Origin: Plotosus lineatus
Lineage: Eukaryota > Chordata > Actinopteri > Siluriformes > Plotosidae
Direction of reading: 5' to 3'
DNA: 64,000 nt
NCBI GenBank assembly: GCA_024760905.1
Contig: CM045737.1
Span: forward strand, 9,982,226 to 10,046,225
In this document: in pieces, positions 31,272 through 41,909 of the stretch
Numbering within the stretch: position 1 is the first letter of the stretch
Layout: each line of letters opens with the position of its first letter
The notes under the pieces: generated by a model
Database searches by the model: none
Seen by the model: only the letters and a program-made list of their open reading frames with translations
What the model was told of the DNA's origin: nothing
Position numbers and translations under genes: made by a program

Positions 31272-31960
31272 ACTACCTGGACGTGGAGACGCAACTGCAC
31301 TGTTGACAAGCCTCTCCCTGAGGCATGTTGCTCAAGCCCCCATCTGCGAACTCGTTTCTCTAGCTGTGACCATCTAGCTTTTAGCCCGTGATAAGTTTTT
31401 TGTTTTCTTCATTGCAGTAATAATAATCTCCGCTTTTCTGCCCTCTTGTTGCCTTGTTGCAGTTGTGAGTGTAAAAATAAACATGAGAAATTATGTTCGT
31501 TATTATTCTGACCAACAGAATCATATGTAGTAATTTCACTACCTGGGCGTGGAGACCCAACTGCATTGTTGATAAGCCCCTCCCTGAGGCACGTTGCTCA
31601 AGCACCCATGTGCAAGCTTGTTCCTCTAGCTGTGGCCAATGATTGGCTTGTTTTGTTTTCTTGATTGCAGTAATAATAATCTCTGCTTTTCTACCGTCCT
31701 TCACAAGTTTCTCGTTCACTCCAAACTTACTTTCTGCTGCTCGATTACCATTTGCTGCTGTATATTTGACTACTTGCAGCTTGTAATCCACAGAATAGGA
31801 TTTTCTTATTGGGGACATTTCTTCAGTGGTACAGGATGAGCAGCATGTATTGGTACCCAAGCCTAAGTTCCCTCTTGTCGTTGTGAGTGTAAAAATAACA
31901 AACATGTGAAATTATGTTTGTTATTATTATGACGAACATAATTATATGTAATAATTTCAC
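31272..31960. repeat. tandem duplication of pogo G transposase region
   Basis: Unit 1 (31272-31537) and unit 2 (31538-31960) both start ACTACCTGG and contain CTCCCTGAGGC and GCAGTAATAATAATCTC. Both end with GTAAAAATAA and AATTTCAC blocks. Unit 2 is longer because unit 1 lacks the stretch corresponding to about 31695-31875. Confidence 0.8.
31381..31818 (-). pseudogene. pogo/Tigger transposase N-terminal remnant
   Basis: From the Met at 31818 the minus strand reads MSPIRKSYSVDYKLQVVKYT, then NGNRAAESKFGVNEKLVKD. This is the BrkDBD/CENP-B-type first helix-turn-helix common in pogo-like transposases. After a short disrupted piece comes WPQLEEQACTWVLEQRASGR, the usual start of the second DNA-binding domain. 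The frame then enters the duplicated unit and repeats itself. No DDE catalytic domain is present. Confidence 0.85.
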
Positions 31961-32188
31961 ATATAAGTTGCTCTGAAGTATACTTCACACCCTCAGCAAA
32001 ACTATAAAAAAAATTGCGACTTAGTCCAGACATCTTCAATTCGGATGGATTTGTGTCGACTCAGTTATGGATGTGTGTGGGGGGTGGGGCGTGAGGGTGG
32101 CGTGAGGTGTCACTAAATGCTACATTACTTTTGCTACCAACTTGATCAGGGATCTGACTGTAAATCTGTCGTGTAAGGATGATCATTA

Positions 32189-32866
32189 CAGTAGTACCTT
32201 ACTTAACAAAAGTCCCAACAAACGAAAAATCCAGGTTACGAAATGCATTTACCTAAAATTTCCGTCTCTGGATACGAAACAAATTCACGTTACGAAAGCA
32301 CCAGCTCAAAAATTCAATCAATGCGCGAATTGCTCTCCCATTGGCTATCTCCCAACATCCCGCCCCGCTGGCCTACCATCGACTATCTCCCAACGTCCCA
32401 CCCTGCTGGCCTCCCATTGGCTATTATGGCGCTGTATCTCCATAATACCCATGATGCTTTTCGTGTAAAGGACAGAGTTAATTTTTTTTGTGAGTTTCTC
32501 GAGTGTGCTCATTGCAACTTTATTTTTTGGCTTTATTTTATATATTATATCAACTTTATTTCTTGGCTCAGGCTTTTAACCTTTCCTAAACATTTGTACG
32601 ATTATTACACACGCGTGCACACACACACATGCGTGTGATTCCCGATGTGAGTGAAAAGAAGCGGGCTCGTGGCATGTGGTTGAGTGATATTGTAAAGGAA
32701 TATGGCCAGATATGTTTTTTATAATTCTTAAAGGGTTTAGGGGTAGTATTAGGACCCTTGGAACGAATCACACGTTTTACAAGTAAAATGCGGTTCAACT
32801 TACGAAAAATTCAGGTTATGAAACCACTTCTGGAACGGATCAATTTCGTAAGGTGAGGTACCACTG
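32189..32866 (+). mobile_element. pogo/Tigger-like MITE, family D, complete
   Basis: CAGTAGTACCTTACTTAAC at the left, GGTGAGGTACCACTG at the right, TA both sides. It is 678 bp. It keeps the CCCATTGGCTAT-type patch, the ACACACGCGTG patch (32607-32640) and a shortened helix-turn-helix remnant (32648-32705). Confidence 0.86.
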
Positions 32867-33217
32867 TATTGGTCAATCCCTGGTTGTACTTTTTATTATT
32901 GTGTTGCCTGCCAGCCAAGCTGGAGAGAGACACAGGGATCATCGACGATATCTTAATCCTGTTATGATAAATTAAGTGGTGTCCAATCACATGACATCAC
33001 ATCATATATTGCATAAGTAGTGACTTGATGTGTATCTTCAACATAATCAGGGTCCGTATGAGGTGCTTGAGGTTATGGAAAGTACTTGAATCGAAAAAAT
33101 ACAATTCCAGGCCCTTGATCGAGCTGAAATTTTATTGAAGTGTCTTGAAGTATATGGAAGCCATTGAAAATACTGTGCACCTCCCATGGTCGCTGCAGCG
33201 ACATTTTCAATACACAT

Positions 33218-33272
<55 letters not shown>

Positions 33273-33384
33273 CCTCTCTCTTGCTGTCTGTCTCTCTCTG
33301 TCTTCCTCAGGTTGCATGTATTTTTTTTTAATTGTAGGAAGGGGTGTGTAATGCCCCCCTCTACTATTTCTTGCTTACAATATA
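32867..33384. other. unassigned sequence with (CT)n run
   Basis: A CT-rich tract at 33223-33300 is the only clear feature. The SLSLSL frames are its translation. Confidence 0.6.
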
Positions 33385-34172
33385 CAGTGATACCTCAGCT
33401 CACGAACATAATTGGTTCCCAGAAAGTGTGTGTAAGGCGAAAGGTTCGTCTTCCGAACATTTATTTCCCATAAGAAACCATTAAAATGAGAATAATCCGT
33501 TCCCAGGTCCCCATAAAACATAATTTTCTACTAAATAAGCCTTAAAACTACACAAAAATATACCTTATTTTATGTATAATAAATGTGCTATTGTATTGTA
33601 ATTAAAGAAATAAACTGTACTGTATAATAAAGTGGTTTTATTTACCTTTGTGATGGTAGTTGATGGCTTGATGGAATGGAGTGGGAGGAGGAGGGAGGGA
33701 GGGACTTACTGTTTGGAAGGAGAGTTTGGAAACGCCTACTGTTTGGAAACACCCTTAGCCACACACGCACCCTTAATAGCTTCCTTGTTCTTAAGGATGG
33801 GAGCAATGGTAGACTTAGCGTACTGGTACTGGGACGCTGAGTCACACAAACACACACCTCGCTCGTGTTTTCAATGATCTCCGCCTGTGGTGGGGTCTTT
33901 TTCGGTCCCATAATAGCAAAAGTACACTCAATATGGTCCAAAATGTCTATCAAACACAAACCACTTCCGCACTCAAAGAAAGGGGGTGACGAACTGTGAC
34001 GCCATGGGCGTGCGTCAGCTTCTCGTGGCCGCCACCGTGGCGCTGTTCGACCACGTGGTTTGGTTCGTCCGCCGAAAACTAGTTCGTCAGCAGAGACTAT
34101 ATGCTCGCAAATTTAATGTTCTTGAGGCGAAAAGTTCGTGAGCTTAAGCGTTCGTCAGCCGAGGTTTTACTG
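33385..34172 (+). mobile_element. pogo/Tigger-like element, family F
   Basis: Single 788-bp copy. After TA it starts CAGTGATACCTCAGCTCACG and ends GCCGAGGTTTTACTG before TA. The sub-terminal region repeats the TTCGTCAGCC/GAACGTTCG-type sequence in inverse order (GGCGAAAGGTTCGTCTTCC and AGGCGAAAAGTTCGTGAGC). On the minus strand near 33910-33850 a Met is followed by GPKKTPPQAEIIE, similar to the starts of Tigger-type transposases, but nothing more remains. Confidence 0.8.
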
Positions 34173-35226
34173 TACTTTGCTTAGCATGGTGAGGATTTTA
34201 CCACATCAAACATACATCAACATTGATGGTGGCATTCAGGAAAAAAGCATGGAATGAATTTTGTCATGACCGATTTTACTTGGCCTATCAACACCATTTA
34301 AACATGTGATTTGGATGCAGCGGCATGTCCAGCGACTCCTGGTAGCTATAGAGTATTTTTGATTGGCTCATTAAAGTGTGTGTCCTACATATTGACCAAC
34401 CACAGATGCTGAAGGTTAGAATGTATGAGTAATAGAAAGTGACATTACGTCATATGTCACATACGAGTCGTCTTCTTCTTCTTTTCCTTTCGGCTGTTCC
34501 CGTGTATGCTTACCAATTGTTTGAAGAACACTACCCCTGGATTTTTGCATTATGATGTTTTTTTTTCTTTTATCTAAGTTCGGTCGGAAAATATATTGTG
34601 AAATTTTCTTCGCAAAGGCGTAACGTAGAGTCAGTGAAAATTTCATTGACATTTTTTTGACGTTATTTTGTGTGTCCTGTCCTGAAATGTCCTTAAATTT
34701 TAGAACCTTCATGGTGTACAGATCCAACATCTAGAATTGTTCGAGTCATGTATTTTGTGAGCGTCAGTCATGGAACTGCGTTTCTGGGGTGCTTTTTTCT
34801 TTTTTTTTTTTTTTTTTTTTTGCAAATGTCATTTTGAGCACAGTCCATTTTGCTGTGTCAAGTAACTGTAAAGTACAAACTTACTGAGGAGTTGTGCAAG
34901 TGGAGAGAGAAAGAGAGATAGACGTGACATCAGAAGTTCACACAGCCGTGTATGCCCTGAAACGATGAGTTTCCCATCAACAGCAGTTTGTAAACGTTCA
35001 CATCCCTGATGCTGTCAGGTAGTCTGCAGATGCTCAGATAGTGTGAGAGACTGATAATTTCAGACCAGCCGTTCAAAAAAAACACCCAGGAAAAGCGGGC
35101 AGGTTCCTCTGTTTCAGGTTAGTAATGTGGCGTAGCATTGTGCTATGACATCAATGGCCTTGGCTTTTAATAGTGGCTCTCTCGGTGTCCGGCTCATTCT
35201 CTCCATGTCGTCTCATTTCTCTATAG
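34173..35226. other. unassigned sequence with RTE tail stub
   Basis: About 1 kb. At 34470-34500 a short CTTCTTTTCCTTTCGGCTG matches the complement of the RTE 3' tail. A T tract lies at 34795-34821. Otherwise nothing is recognised. Confidence 0.5.
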
Positions 35227-35248
35227 CTCTCTCTCTCTCTCTACTATA

Positions 35249-35312
<64 letters not shown>
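35227..35312. repeat. (CT)n then (TA)n microsatellite
   Basis: Short CT run followed by about 65 bases of TA repeats, leading through CACACACATACATA into the next element. Confidence 0.95.
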
Positions 35313-35324
<12 letters not shown>

Positions 35325-35332
35325 TACATATA

Positions 35333-35876
35333 CAGGGATCTTTCACGACTTCATGATTCAATTCATCCGGCTTCAGAATGAATTAAAAAATAATGAAATT
35401 AAGGAGGAATAGAGGAAAACATTAAAGAAAATGCCACAAAAACAAGGACCATTATGCAAAAAAAAAAAAAAAACCCAAATAAACAAAAAAATCTCAACCC
35501 AAAACCCCCCAACAAAATTACTTACATTTTTATGTTAAGTGCGCATCTGTGTGCGCACCTCACATAAAAATGTATGTGTGTGTATTTATATTTGATTTAC
35601 ATCTTATAAATTATTTTTGAATTTTTAATTGCTATTATAAGCATTTATAGTGGTGAATATGTATTTATTGATATTATATACACATTTTCTTTCTGCTTTT
35701 TCCCATTCTCGAGAGTCGCCACAGCGAATAATCTGATTTGCACATTTGGTTCGGCATGGGTTTTTACGTCGGATGCCCTATATACACATATGTATATGTT
35801 AGTCAGGGGGGGTCGATCCTACTTCACGGAATTCGATGGTTGCGGGGGGATCTCGATCCCAATTAAGGGATCCCTG
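35333..35876 (-). mobile_element. pogo-like MITE, family A, with nested RTE tail
   Basis: Starts after TA with CAGGGATCTTTCACGACTTC and ends AATTAAGGGATCCCTG. The terminal block before the right end is shortened (the GCGGAAAGTGAG segment is missing). A 93-bp RTE/SINE tail fragment interrupts it at 35686-35778. Confidence 0.8.
35686..35778 (-). mobile_element. 5'-truncated RTE/S1 tail insertion
   Basis: Only the last ~93 bases of the RTE-type tail are present (complement of GGGCATCCGACGTAAAAACCC, then TTCGCTGTGGCGACTC). They are flanked by the 11-bp duplication TATATACACAT at 35675-35685 and 35779-35789. A real insertion, therefore, and not a decayed longer copy. Confidence 0.85.
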
Positions 35877-35877
35877 A

Positions 35878-36032
<155 letters not shown>

Positions 36033-36034
36033 TA

Positions 36035-37409
36035 CAGGTCCTTCTCAAAAAATTAGCATATTGTGATAAAGTTCATTGTTTTCTGTAATGTACTGATAAA
36101 AATTAAATTTTCATATATTTTAGATTCATTGCACACCAACTGAAATATTTCAGGTCTTTTATTGTTTTAATACTGATGATTTTGGAATACAGCTCATGAA
36201 AACCCAAAATTCCTATCTCAAAAAATTAGCATATCATGTTCAGGTAGTCTAAACGAGCTATTAACCTAATCATCTGAATCAACCAATTAACTCTAAACAC
36301 CTGCAAAAGATTCCTGAGGCTTTTAAAAACTCCCAGCCTGGTTCATTACTCAAAACCGCAATCATGGGTAAGACTGCCGACCTGACTGCTGTCCAGAAGG
36401 CCATCATTGACACCCACAAGCAAGAGGGTAAGACACAGAAAGAAATCTCTGAGCGAATAGGCTGTTCCCAGAGTGCTCTATCAAGCCACCTCAGTGGGAC
36501 GTCTGTGGGAAGGAAAAAGTGAAAGAAGGGCCGATTCCAGACCTTGGGGGACCTGTGGAAGCAGTGGACTGAGTCTGGAGTTGAGACATCCAGAGCCACC
36601 GTGCACAGGCGTGTGCAGGAAATGGGCTACAGGTGCCGCATTCCCCAGGTAAAGCCACTTTTGAACCAGAAACAGCGGCAGAAGCGGCTGACCTGGGCTA
36701 CAGAGAAGCAGCACTGGACTGTTGCTCAGTGGTCCAAAGTACTTTTTACGGATGAAAGCAAATTTTGCATGTCATTCGGAAATCAAGGTGCCAGAGTCTG
36801 GAGGAAGACTGGGGAGAAGGAAATGCCAAAATGCCTGAAGTCCAGTGTCAAGTAGCCACAGTCAGTGATGGTCTGGGGTGCCATGTCAGCTGCTGGTGTT
36901 GGTCCACTGTGTTTTATCAAGGGCAGGGTCAATGCATCTCGCTATCAGGAGATTTTGGAGCACTTCATGCTTCCATCTGCTGAAAAGCTTTATGGAGATG
37001 AAGATTTCATTTCTCAGCACGACCTGGCACCTGCTCACTCCACTCCCCAGCAGTGCCACAGGCTGATTGCCTCCATGCCACGCCGCATTGAAGCAGTCAT
37101 TTCTGCAAAAGGATTCCCGACCAAGTATTGAATGCATATCTGAACATAATTATTTGAAGGTTGACTTTTTTGTATTCAAAACACTTTTTTTTTTTTTTTT
37201 TTTGGTCGGATGAAATATGCTAATTTTTTGAGATTTTTTGGTTTTTCTTTACTTTTTTGCCAAAATGATCAATATTAAAACAATAAAAGGCTTGAACTAC
37301 TTCAGTTGTGTGTAATGAATCTAAAATATATGAAAGTCTAATGTTTATCAATACATAACAGAAAATAATGAACTTTATCACAATATGCTAATTTTTTGAG
37401 AAGGACCTG
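36035..37409 (+). mobile_element. Tc1 element, family K, copy 1
   Basis: Ends CAGGTCCTTCTCAAAAAATT and the exact complement GAGAAGGACCTG, each beside TA. Inner direct copies of CTCAAAAAATTAGCATAT (36218-36235, and inverted at 37213-37232) give the IR/DR arrangement known from Sleeping Beauty-type elements. It is 1375 bp with a damaged transposase inside. Confidence 0.93.
36364..37131 (+). pseudogene. Tc1 transposase pseudogene lacking third catalytic residue
   Basis: One reading frame from ATG 36364 to TGA 37131 with in-frame stops TGA 36520-36522 and TAG 36853-36855. N-terminal helix-turn-helix: TQKEISERIGCSQSALSSHL. The first catalytic Asp is in LFTDESKFCMSFG and the second in FISQHDLAPAHS. 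Directly after this the protein jumps to TPQQCHRLIASMPRRIEAVI. The segment with the third residue (PIENLWD in copy 2) is deleted, about 60 codons. It ends with the normal family C-terminus. Confidence 0.92.
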
Positions 37410-38144
37410 TATATGTAGTGTGTGAATATCTCGGTCTCTGTCTATCCTTCTGCCGCTTTGTTTTTCTCTCTATGCTTTTCGCTATGTCTCTCTGTCTTTC
37501 TCTTGGTGCGTGTGTCCTGGTTCTTCGTCTCTTTGTCTGTTTTCCTGCTTTTAACACATCAACATCAAGACCTGACGGTTCACTTTCTGCTTCGTACATC
37601 CCAGTCCTTTATAATGAAATAATCAGTGCTGTTCACTTTGCCTGTCAGTGCTCATGGTTTTAATGTTCTACCTGACTGGAGATGTGTGTGTGTGTGGACG
37701 TTATCACGGTGAAGGGGATATTATTAATCTCTTACTTTATCTGGTATAAAAACCCTTTATATACTTAATTTTTAAAATTGCTTTAAAACTATAGAACAGC
37801 ACCATAATTAGGAATTTTGCGTACCTTGTGTGTGTTCGTCGATTGGTGGTTCTATGATGCCATTGTCTTTTTTTGTCAGAAACATGGGCTGACATCCGGG
37901 ATTATACACTGAAACAGGTTTCTATTTTGCTGAAACCACTTTCAAATGACAAAGATGAAAATTTGCTTGAGTTTAAAGCAACAAAATAATTAACAGCCCA
38001 CATAAATCTCATGGGGAGATCAACTTGTAGACAGTGATTTAATCTGTGTATTATTGTTATTATTTGCTAATGACTCATATGAGATGGCTAATGTGTCTCA
38101 TGGGAGTGGTTACAGGAAGCTCTGACATGTAAGTTTGTATGTGT

Positions 38145-38149
<5 letters not shown>
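37410..38149. other. unassigned sequence
   Basis: About 740 bases with no recognised feature. Confidence 0.4.
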
Positions 38150-38213
<64 letters not shown>

Positions 38214-38320
38214 ACACACACACACACACACACACCCTGCTTTGCCACAGGATTCATTGATTTACTCTCAGTGGCTGCCACAAGCTGGGCTGGTTAGTGC
38301 TGGTTGAGTAACTTGCATGT

Positions 38321-38366
<46 letters not shown>
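38150..38366. repeat. (CT)n, (CA)n and second (CA)n microsatellites
   Basis: CT run 38150-38205, CA run 38206-38236 and a further CA run 38322-38366, separated by about 85 bases of ordinary sequence. Confidence 0.93.
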
Positions 38367-38367
<1 letters not shown>

Positions 38368-38449
38368 GTGTGGAACAAGTTCTGGTAACAATAAAAGACA
38401 AAAATTCAATTTTAAATTTCAAACTATTTAGTGTGAATCAAAGTCTATT

Positions 38450-38992
38450 CAAACATTCAAACAATGCATGAGCTGTTCTCCCATTGACTATGTTCCAACA
38501 TCCCGCCCCACCGGCCTTCCATTGACGAGGAGGGATGACGCAGCTCCCTCCCATTGGCTATTATGGAGCTGCATCTCCCATAATGCTTTTCGTGTAAGGG
38601 ACAGAGTTACTGTTGTTTCATGAGTTTTTTGAGTGTGCTCATTGCAACTTTATTTTTTGACTCGGGCTTTTAACCTTCCATAAACATTTGTAAGATTATA
38701 ACTCTGCTAAGAAGACATGGTCAACACGCACACACGCACATGCGCGATTTCCGGTGTGAGTGAAAAGAAGAAGCAGGCTCGTGGCATGTGGCCAAACCTG
38801 TCTTCCATTGGTACAATATTGAAGTAGAAGGGGGTTTTAAAAGGTATACTTTTTTTAAAGGTTTAGGGGTAGTGTTGGGGGCCTTGGAACGAACCACAGG
38901 TTTTACATGTAAAATGCGGTTCAATTTACGAAAAATCCAGGTTACGAAAAAGGCTCTGGAATGGATTAATTTCATAAGGTGAGGTACCACTG
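38450..38992 (+). mobile_element. pogo-like MITE, family D, left-truncated
   Basis: Enters the family D sequence at ATTCAAACATTCAAACAATG and runs to the normal right end GGTGAGGTACCACTG plus TA. The left terminal repeat is missing. The helix-turn-helix remnant is shortened to a few codons (38755-38800). Confidence 0.82.
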
Positions 38993-39976
38993 TATATGGA
39001 AATCTGTCCATAATTCCAGTCCTTGGTGTATATTCTGGGATCTGGTATCCGATGTGTTTTCTCCAAGGCCACTGTTCTTTGCTGGTTCTAGCCCGATACT
39101 GATAGCGGCGATCGGATCAGTGCCATCTCTATAAATAATACACTCTGTATTCCCTTCTTAACTAACTAAATGCATCTATCAAATATTTAACACTGTCTGA
39201 AGTTCTGGGTTCTCTTGGGTCCAAACAACATGCTTTAAATTGAATTAAATAATGTGTATTATTACTTATTTATAATCTGGGTTCAGGATTGTGCAATTAT
39301 TTGCATACGTTATCGTTACAACCTTTGTATCACTTTTTATAAAGGAAGCTGCAGGTTGACGTAACCCAAACACTTGTCTCTGCGATTAGTTCTGTATGCA
39401 CGCAGTTTTTCCTTTTGTGTTTCATGACTTCTCTCTCAGATCTGACAGTGACTCTCATTACACACTTATCATTGCATTGATATCATGCAATCTGAAAAAT
39501 CTAAACCTGTGGGTGTGTTTTCTCATAATCGAGTTGCGTTTTCACACAGCGTGGTATTGTTTATGTCGAGCATGTACTCACATACTGGAACTGTTCCCTA
39601 TGGTTTACAGGCCTGAGTAGAGTTTACTGGAAGAAGGACATGTGCAGCATGTGATTTGTCTTTTCTTGCTGTCCCTTAAATTTTCTTGATGATTCCATCA
39701 TCGGTTCTATCGAGAGTTATAATTAAGCAGCAGTAAGTGAGGAGTAGAAGAACAAGAGCAGCCTTCCCGGAAGAGCTGCATGCCAGTATAAATATACCCC
39801 TTATATTATGTCAGATAAGAATGACGTCTCAATTTCTTGAACACAGTTTCTCGTTTTCGTGCTTCTCACTTCAATTCCTGGTGTCTCTTCATGTTCTCGT
39901 GGTGGTAGGAACTAAGATGCAAGTGAGGGAAGGCAACCTTGGAAACATTGGAGCAGTGTGTTAATTTTAATGATGG
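38993..39976. other. unassigned sequence
   Basis: About 980 bases, no recognised feature. Short frames only. Confidence 0.4.
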
Positions 39977-40330
39977 TGCTAAGGTAGTGGTGCAGTGGTT
40001 AGCACTTCCGCCTCACTGCAAGATAGTCCTGGGATTGATTTCCAGCTTAAGCGTTTCTGTGTGGAGTTTGTATGGTTTCCCCGTGCTTGCGTGGGTCTCC
40101 TTCGGGTACTCCGGTTTCCTCCAGTCCAAAAAAAATGCAGAGAAGGTTAATTGGCTCTTCCAAATCATCTCTAGCTGTGGGGGTGAGTGTGAATGCTTGT
40201 GTGAGTGATGGCTCTGTGATTGTGAGTGATGGCTCTGTGATGGCCTGGCGAGCTGTCTAGAATGTACCTCACTCTGGCACAGAGTCGGTGCCAGCCTCTC
40301 TGTGACCCTAATAATTAGGTATTAATAATT
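39977..40330 (+). mobile_element. V-SINE-type SINE, full length
   Basis: tRNA-like head GGTAGTGGTGCAGTGGTTAG with a weak B box; central domain CTGTGTGGAGTTTGTATGG and CGGGTACTCCGGTTTCC; then a tail with CTGTGATGGCCTGGCGAGC and CTCTGTGACCCTAATAATTAG. A short GTGAGTGATGGCTCTGT unit is duplicated just before the tail. This tail equals the one carried by the chimeric SINE at 1896-2238. Confidence 0.88.
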
Positions 40331-40984
40331 CAAATAATTAATAATGAAGGTATTTGGTAATAATTAGATATTTTTACATGGCTTGAAAGATGCTTAAATT
40401 GTTGTTGTTGTTGTTGTTGTTATTAACATGCCCACTCATTTGCTCTGACTTGCTTCTTTGGTCCAGGTACACAGTCAGACCTCATAGATTTCAGTCAGAG
40501 TAAAGTCCATGTTTCTGAAAGCACTATGCCGTACATTTATGGCTTTGGTTTATACTTGACATATTACTCGCCTCACGTTCTTAACATCCTCGAATGCAAA
40601 CCCAGCATTTCAAATTTCTACCTTCAACACTGCAAAGTTTTGAAATTTGTAGCATTGTGTGGCAGCGTGATTGACATGCTTGAGCTTGGACGTTTTTCTT
40701 TATTGCATGTTTACGATAGAATTTACGATCGAATATCTGACTTTAACAGGCATCCACACAGGAAGCTATGAGCAACAAGCGAATCGATATGGTACTGGAG
40801 GTGTCACTGGCTTTGGTTGCCGAGGTAACCCTCTTGCCTCTTTCCCACGTTAGATTGTTTTAGTGAAACCGTGAGCAGTAGTTAGCCAGTTCACTGCGAG
40901 AAAAGGTAAAATCAACGTATATAAATTTTACTGAATAAGTAGCTGCTAATTTTTACTGTTATTATCGTGTGGAAATTGTAGAAT
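40331..40984. other. unassigned sequence
   Basis: About 650 bases, with a short (TTG)n run near 40400-40420 and no recognised gene. Confidence 0.4.
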
Positions 40985-41835
40985 TCAATTGTGATCTGTA
41001 CCGGTACGATTGGCAATCGTACCAATGGCCAAGGGCAATCTAGAAATAAAGGAATGTTCAACTTTTTATTGGGATCTGTACCGGTACAATTGGCAATCGT
41101 ACCCGGTTTCCATTTGTACTATGACATATGTCGTGCAATACACATTTAAAATACACGTGAAATACACTTGAAAGGTCAAAGAATCATCAAAAAATCCAAC
41201 AAAGTTTTCTACAAGCTGTATGCTGCCTCTGAAATCATCAAAACCCGCTTCAGTGCTGAAGATTTAGCAGATCTTCAGACAGTTCACATTCCTGCATTGG
41301 ATAATACAGATCCCAGCGGCCTTGATGAGACCACAACTGTCACTGCTGCAATCCAAAATGGACCTTCGACTGCTACAACGCACTCAACAATATGTGCATG
41401 CAAGGGAATCTGCATTAGCAAGAAGTGTCGATGTAGAAAAGCAGGCATCAGCTGTTCCACCAAGTGTCACCCAAACAGTGCTGTGTGTCAGAACAGACTA
41501 TAAAAATAGGTTGAATATGATAAAATGCTTAATAGATATAGATCATGAGTAATGATTTGATTACAATTATATGTAATGTGCATCTGTGGTATATACATAA
41601 ATATGTAAATAAATATGTGAATAATACTGATTTTTTTTATGGTTGTTCCTTACATAGAAAGTTAAACACTCATTTGTTTCAAGATTTCCCTTGGTACATT
41701 GGTACAATTGCCAATCGTACTTGAACAGATCCCAATTGTGATTTGTACTGGTATGATTGGCAATTGTGCCAATACAGATCCCAATTGGGATCTGTACCAG
41801 TACGATTAACAATCGTACCCAGTTTACATTTGTAC
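40985..41835 (+). mobile_element. DNA element with palindromic ends around a Cys-rich ORF
   Basis: The left side (40985-41110) has two units of the kind GGGATCTGTACCGGTACAAT, TTGGCAATCGTACC. The right side (41690-41835) has the same words inverted and direct (GGTACAATTGCCAATCGTAC, CAATTGGGATCTGTACC, AACAATCGTACCC). The arms enclose the ORF at 41168-41503. Repeated GGTACGATTGGCAATCGTACC-type palindromes suggest multiple transposase binding sites. No family is named with confidence. Confidence 0.6.
41168..41503 (+). CDS. cysteine-rich C-terminal fragment of integrase-like protein
   Basis: A 111-codon open frame (ATG at 41168) with no stops. The first ~70 residues are hydrophilic (NKVFYKLYAASEIIKTRFS). 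The end is a cysteine cluster: CACKGICISKKCRC, then CRKAGISCSTKCH and a final CQN. Similar C-terminal cysteine tails occur on transposon-encoded integrases of the Ginger/KRBA2-like group in fish; that link is from memory of the pattern. The start may be an internal Met, since the catalytic part would lie upstream and is absent. It is an intact but partial relic or, less likely, a small retained ORF. Confidence 0.5.
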   Translation: MKGQRIIKKSNKVFYKLYAASEIIKTRFSAEDLADLQTVHIPALDNTDPSGLDETTTVTAAIQNGPSTATTHSTICACKGICISKKCRCRKAGISCSTKCHPNSAVCQNRL

Positions 41836-41837
41836 CA

Positions 41838-41840
<3 letters not shown>

Positions 41841-41904
<64 letters not shown>
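41841..41904. repeat. (TA)n(CA)n microsatellite
   Basis: Joins the palindromic element to the family G pogo element. The CA run flows into the CAGACGG terminal repeat. Confidence 0.96.

Positions 41905-41909
<5 letters not shown>

Larger units (their letters stand above)
30774..31970 (+). mobile_element. pogo/Tigger-type element, family G, longest copy
   Basis: Starts after TA with CAGACGCTCCCCGACTTACG, then CGCTGCGTCCATTGTTTAC as in the copies at 41905 and 49124. It differs by carrying a transposase N-terminal remnant on the minus strand (31381-31818) and a tandem duplication. A huge TA-rich block splits it (30981-31190). The right terminal repeat seen in the other copies was not found, so the end is approximate. 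Confidence 0.7.
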
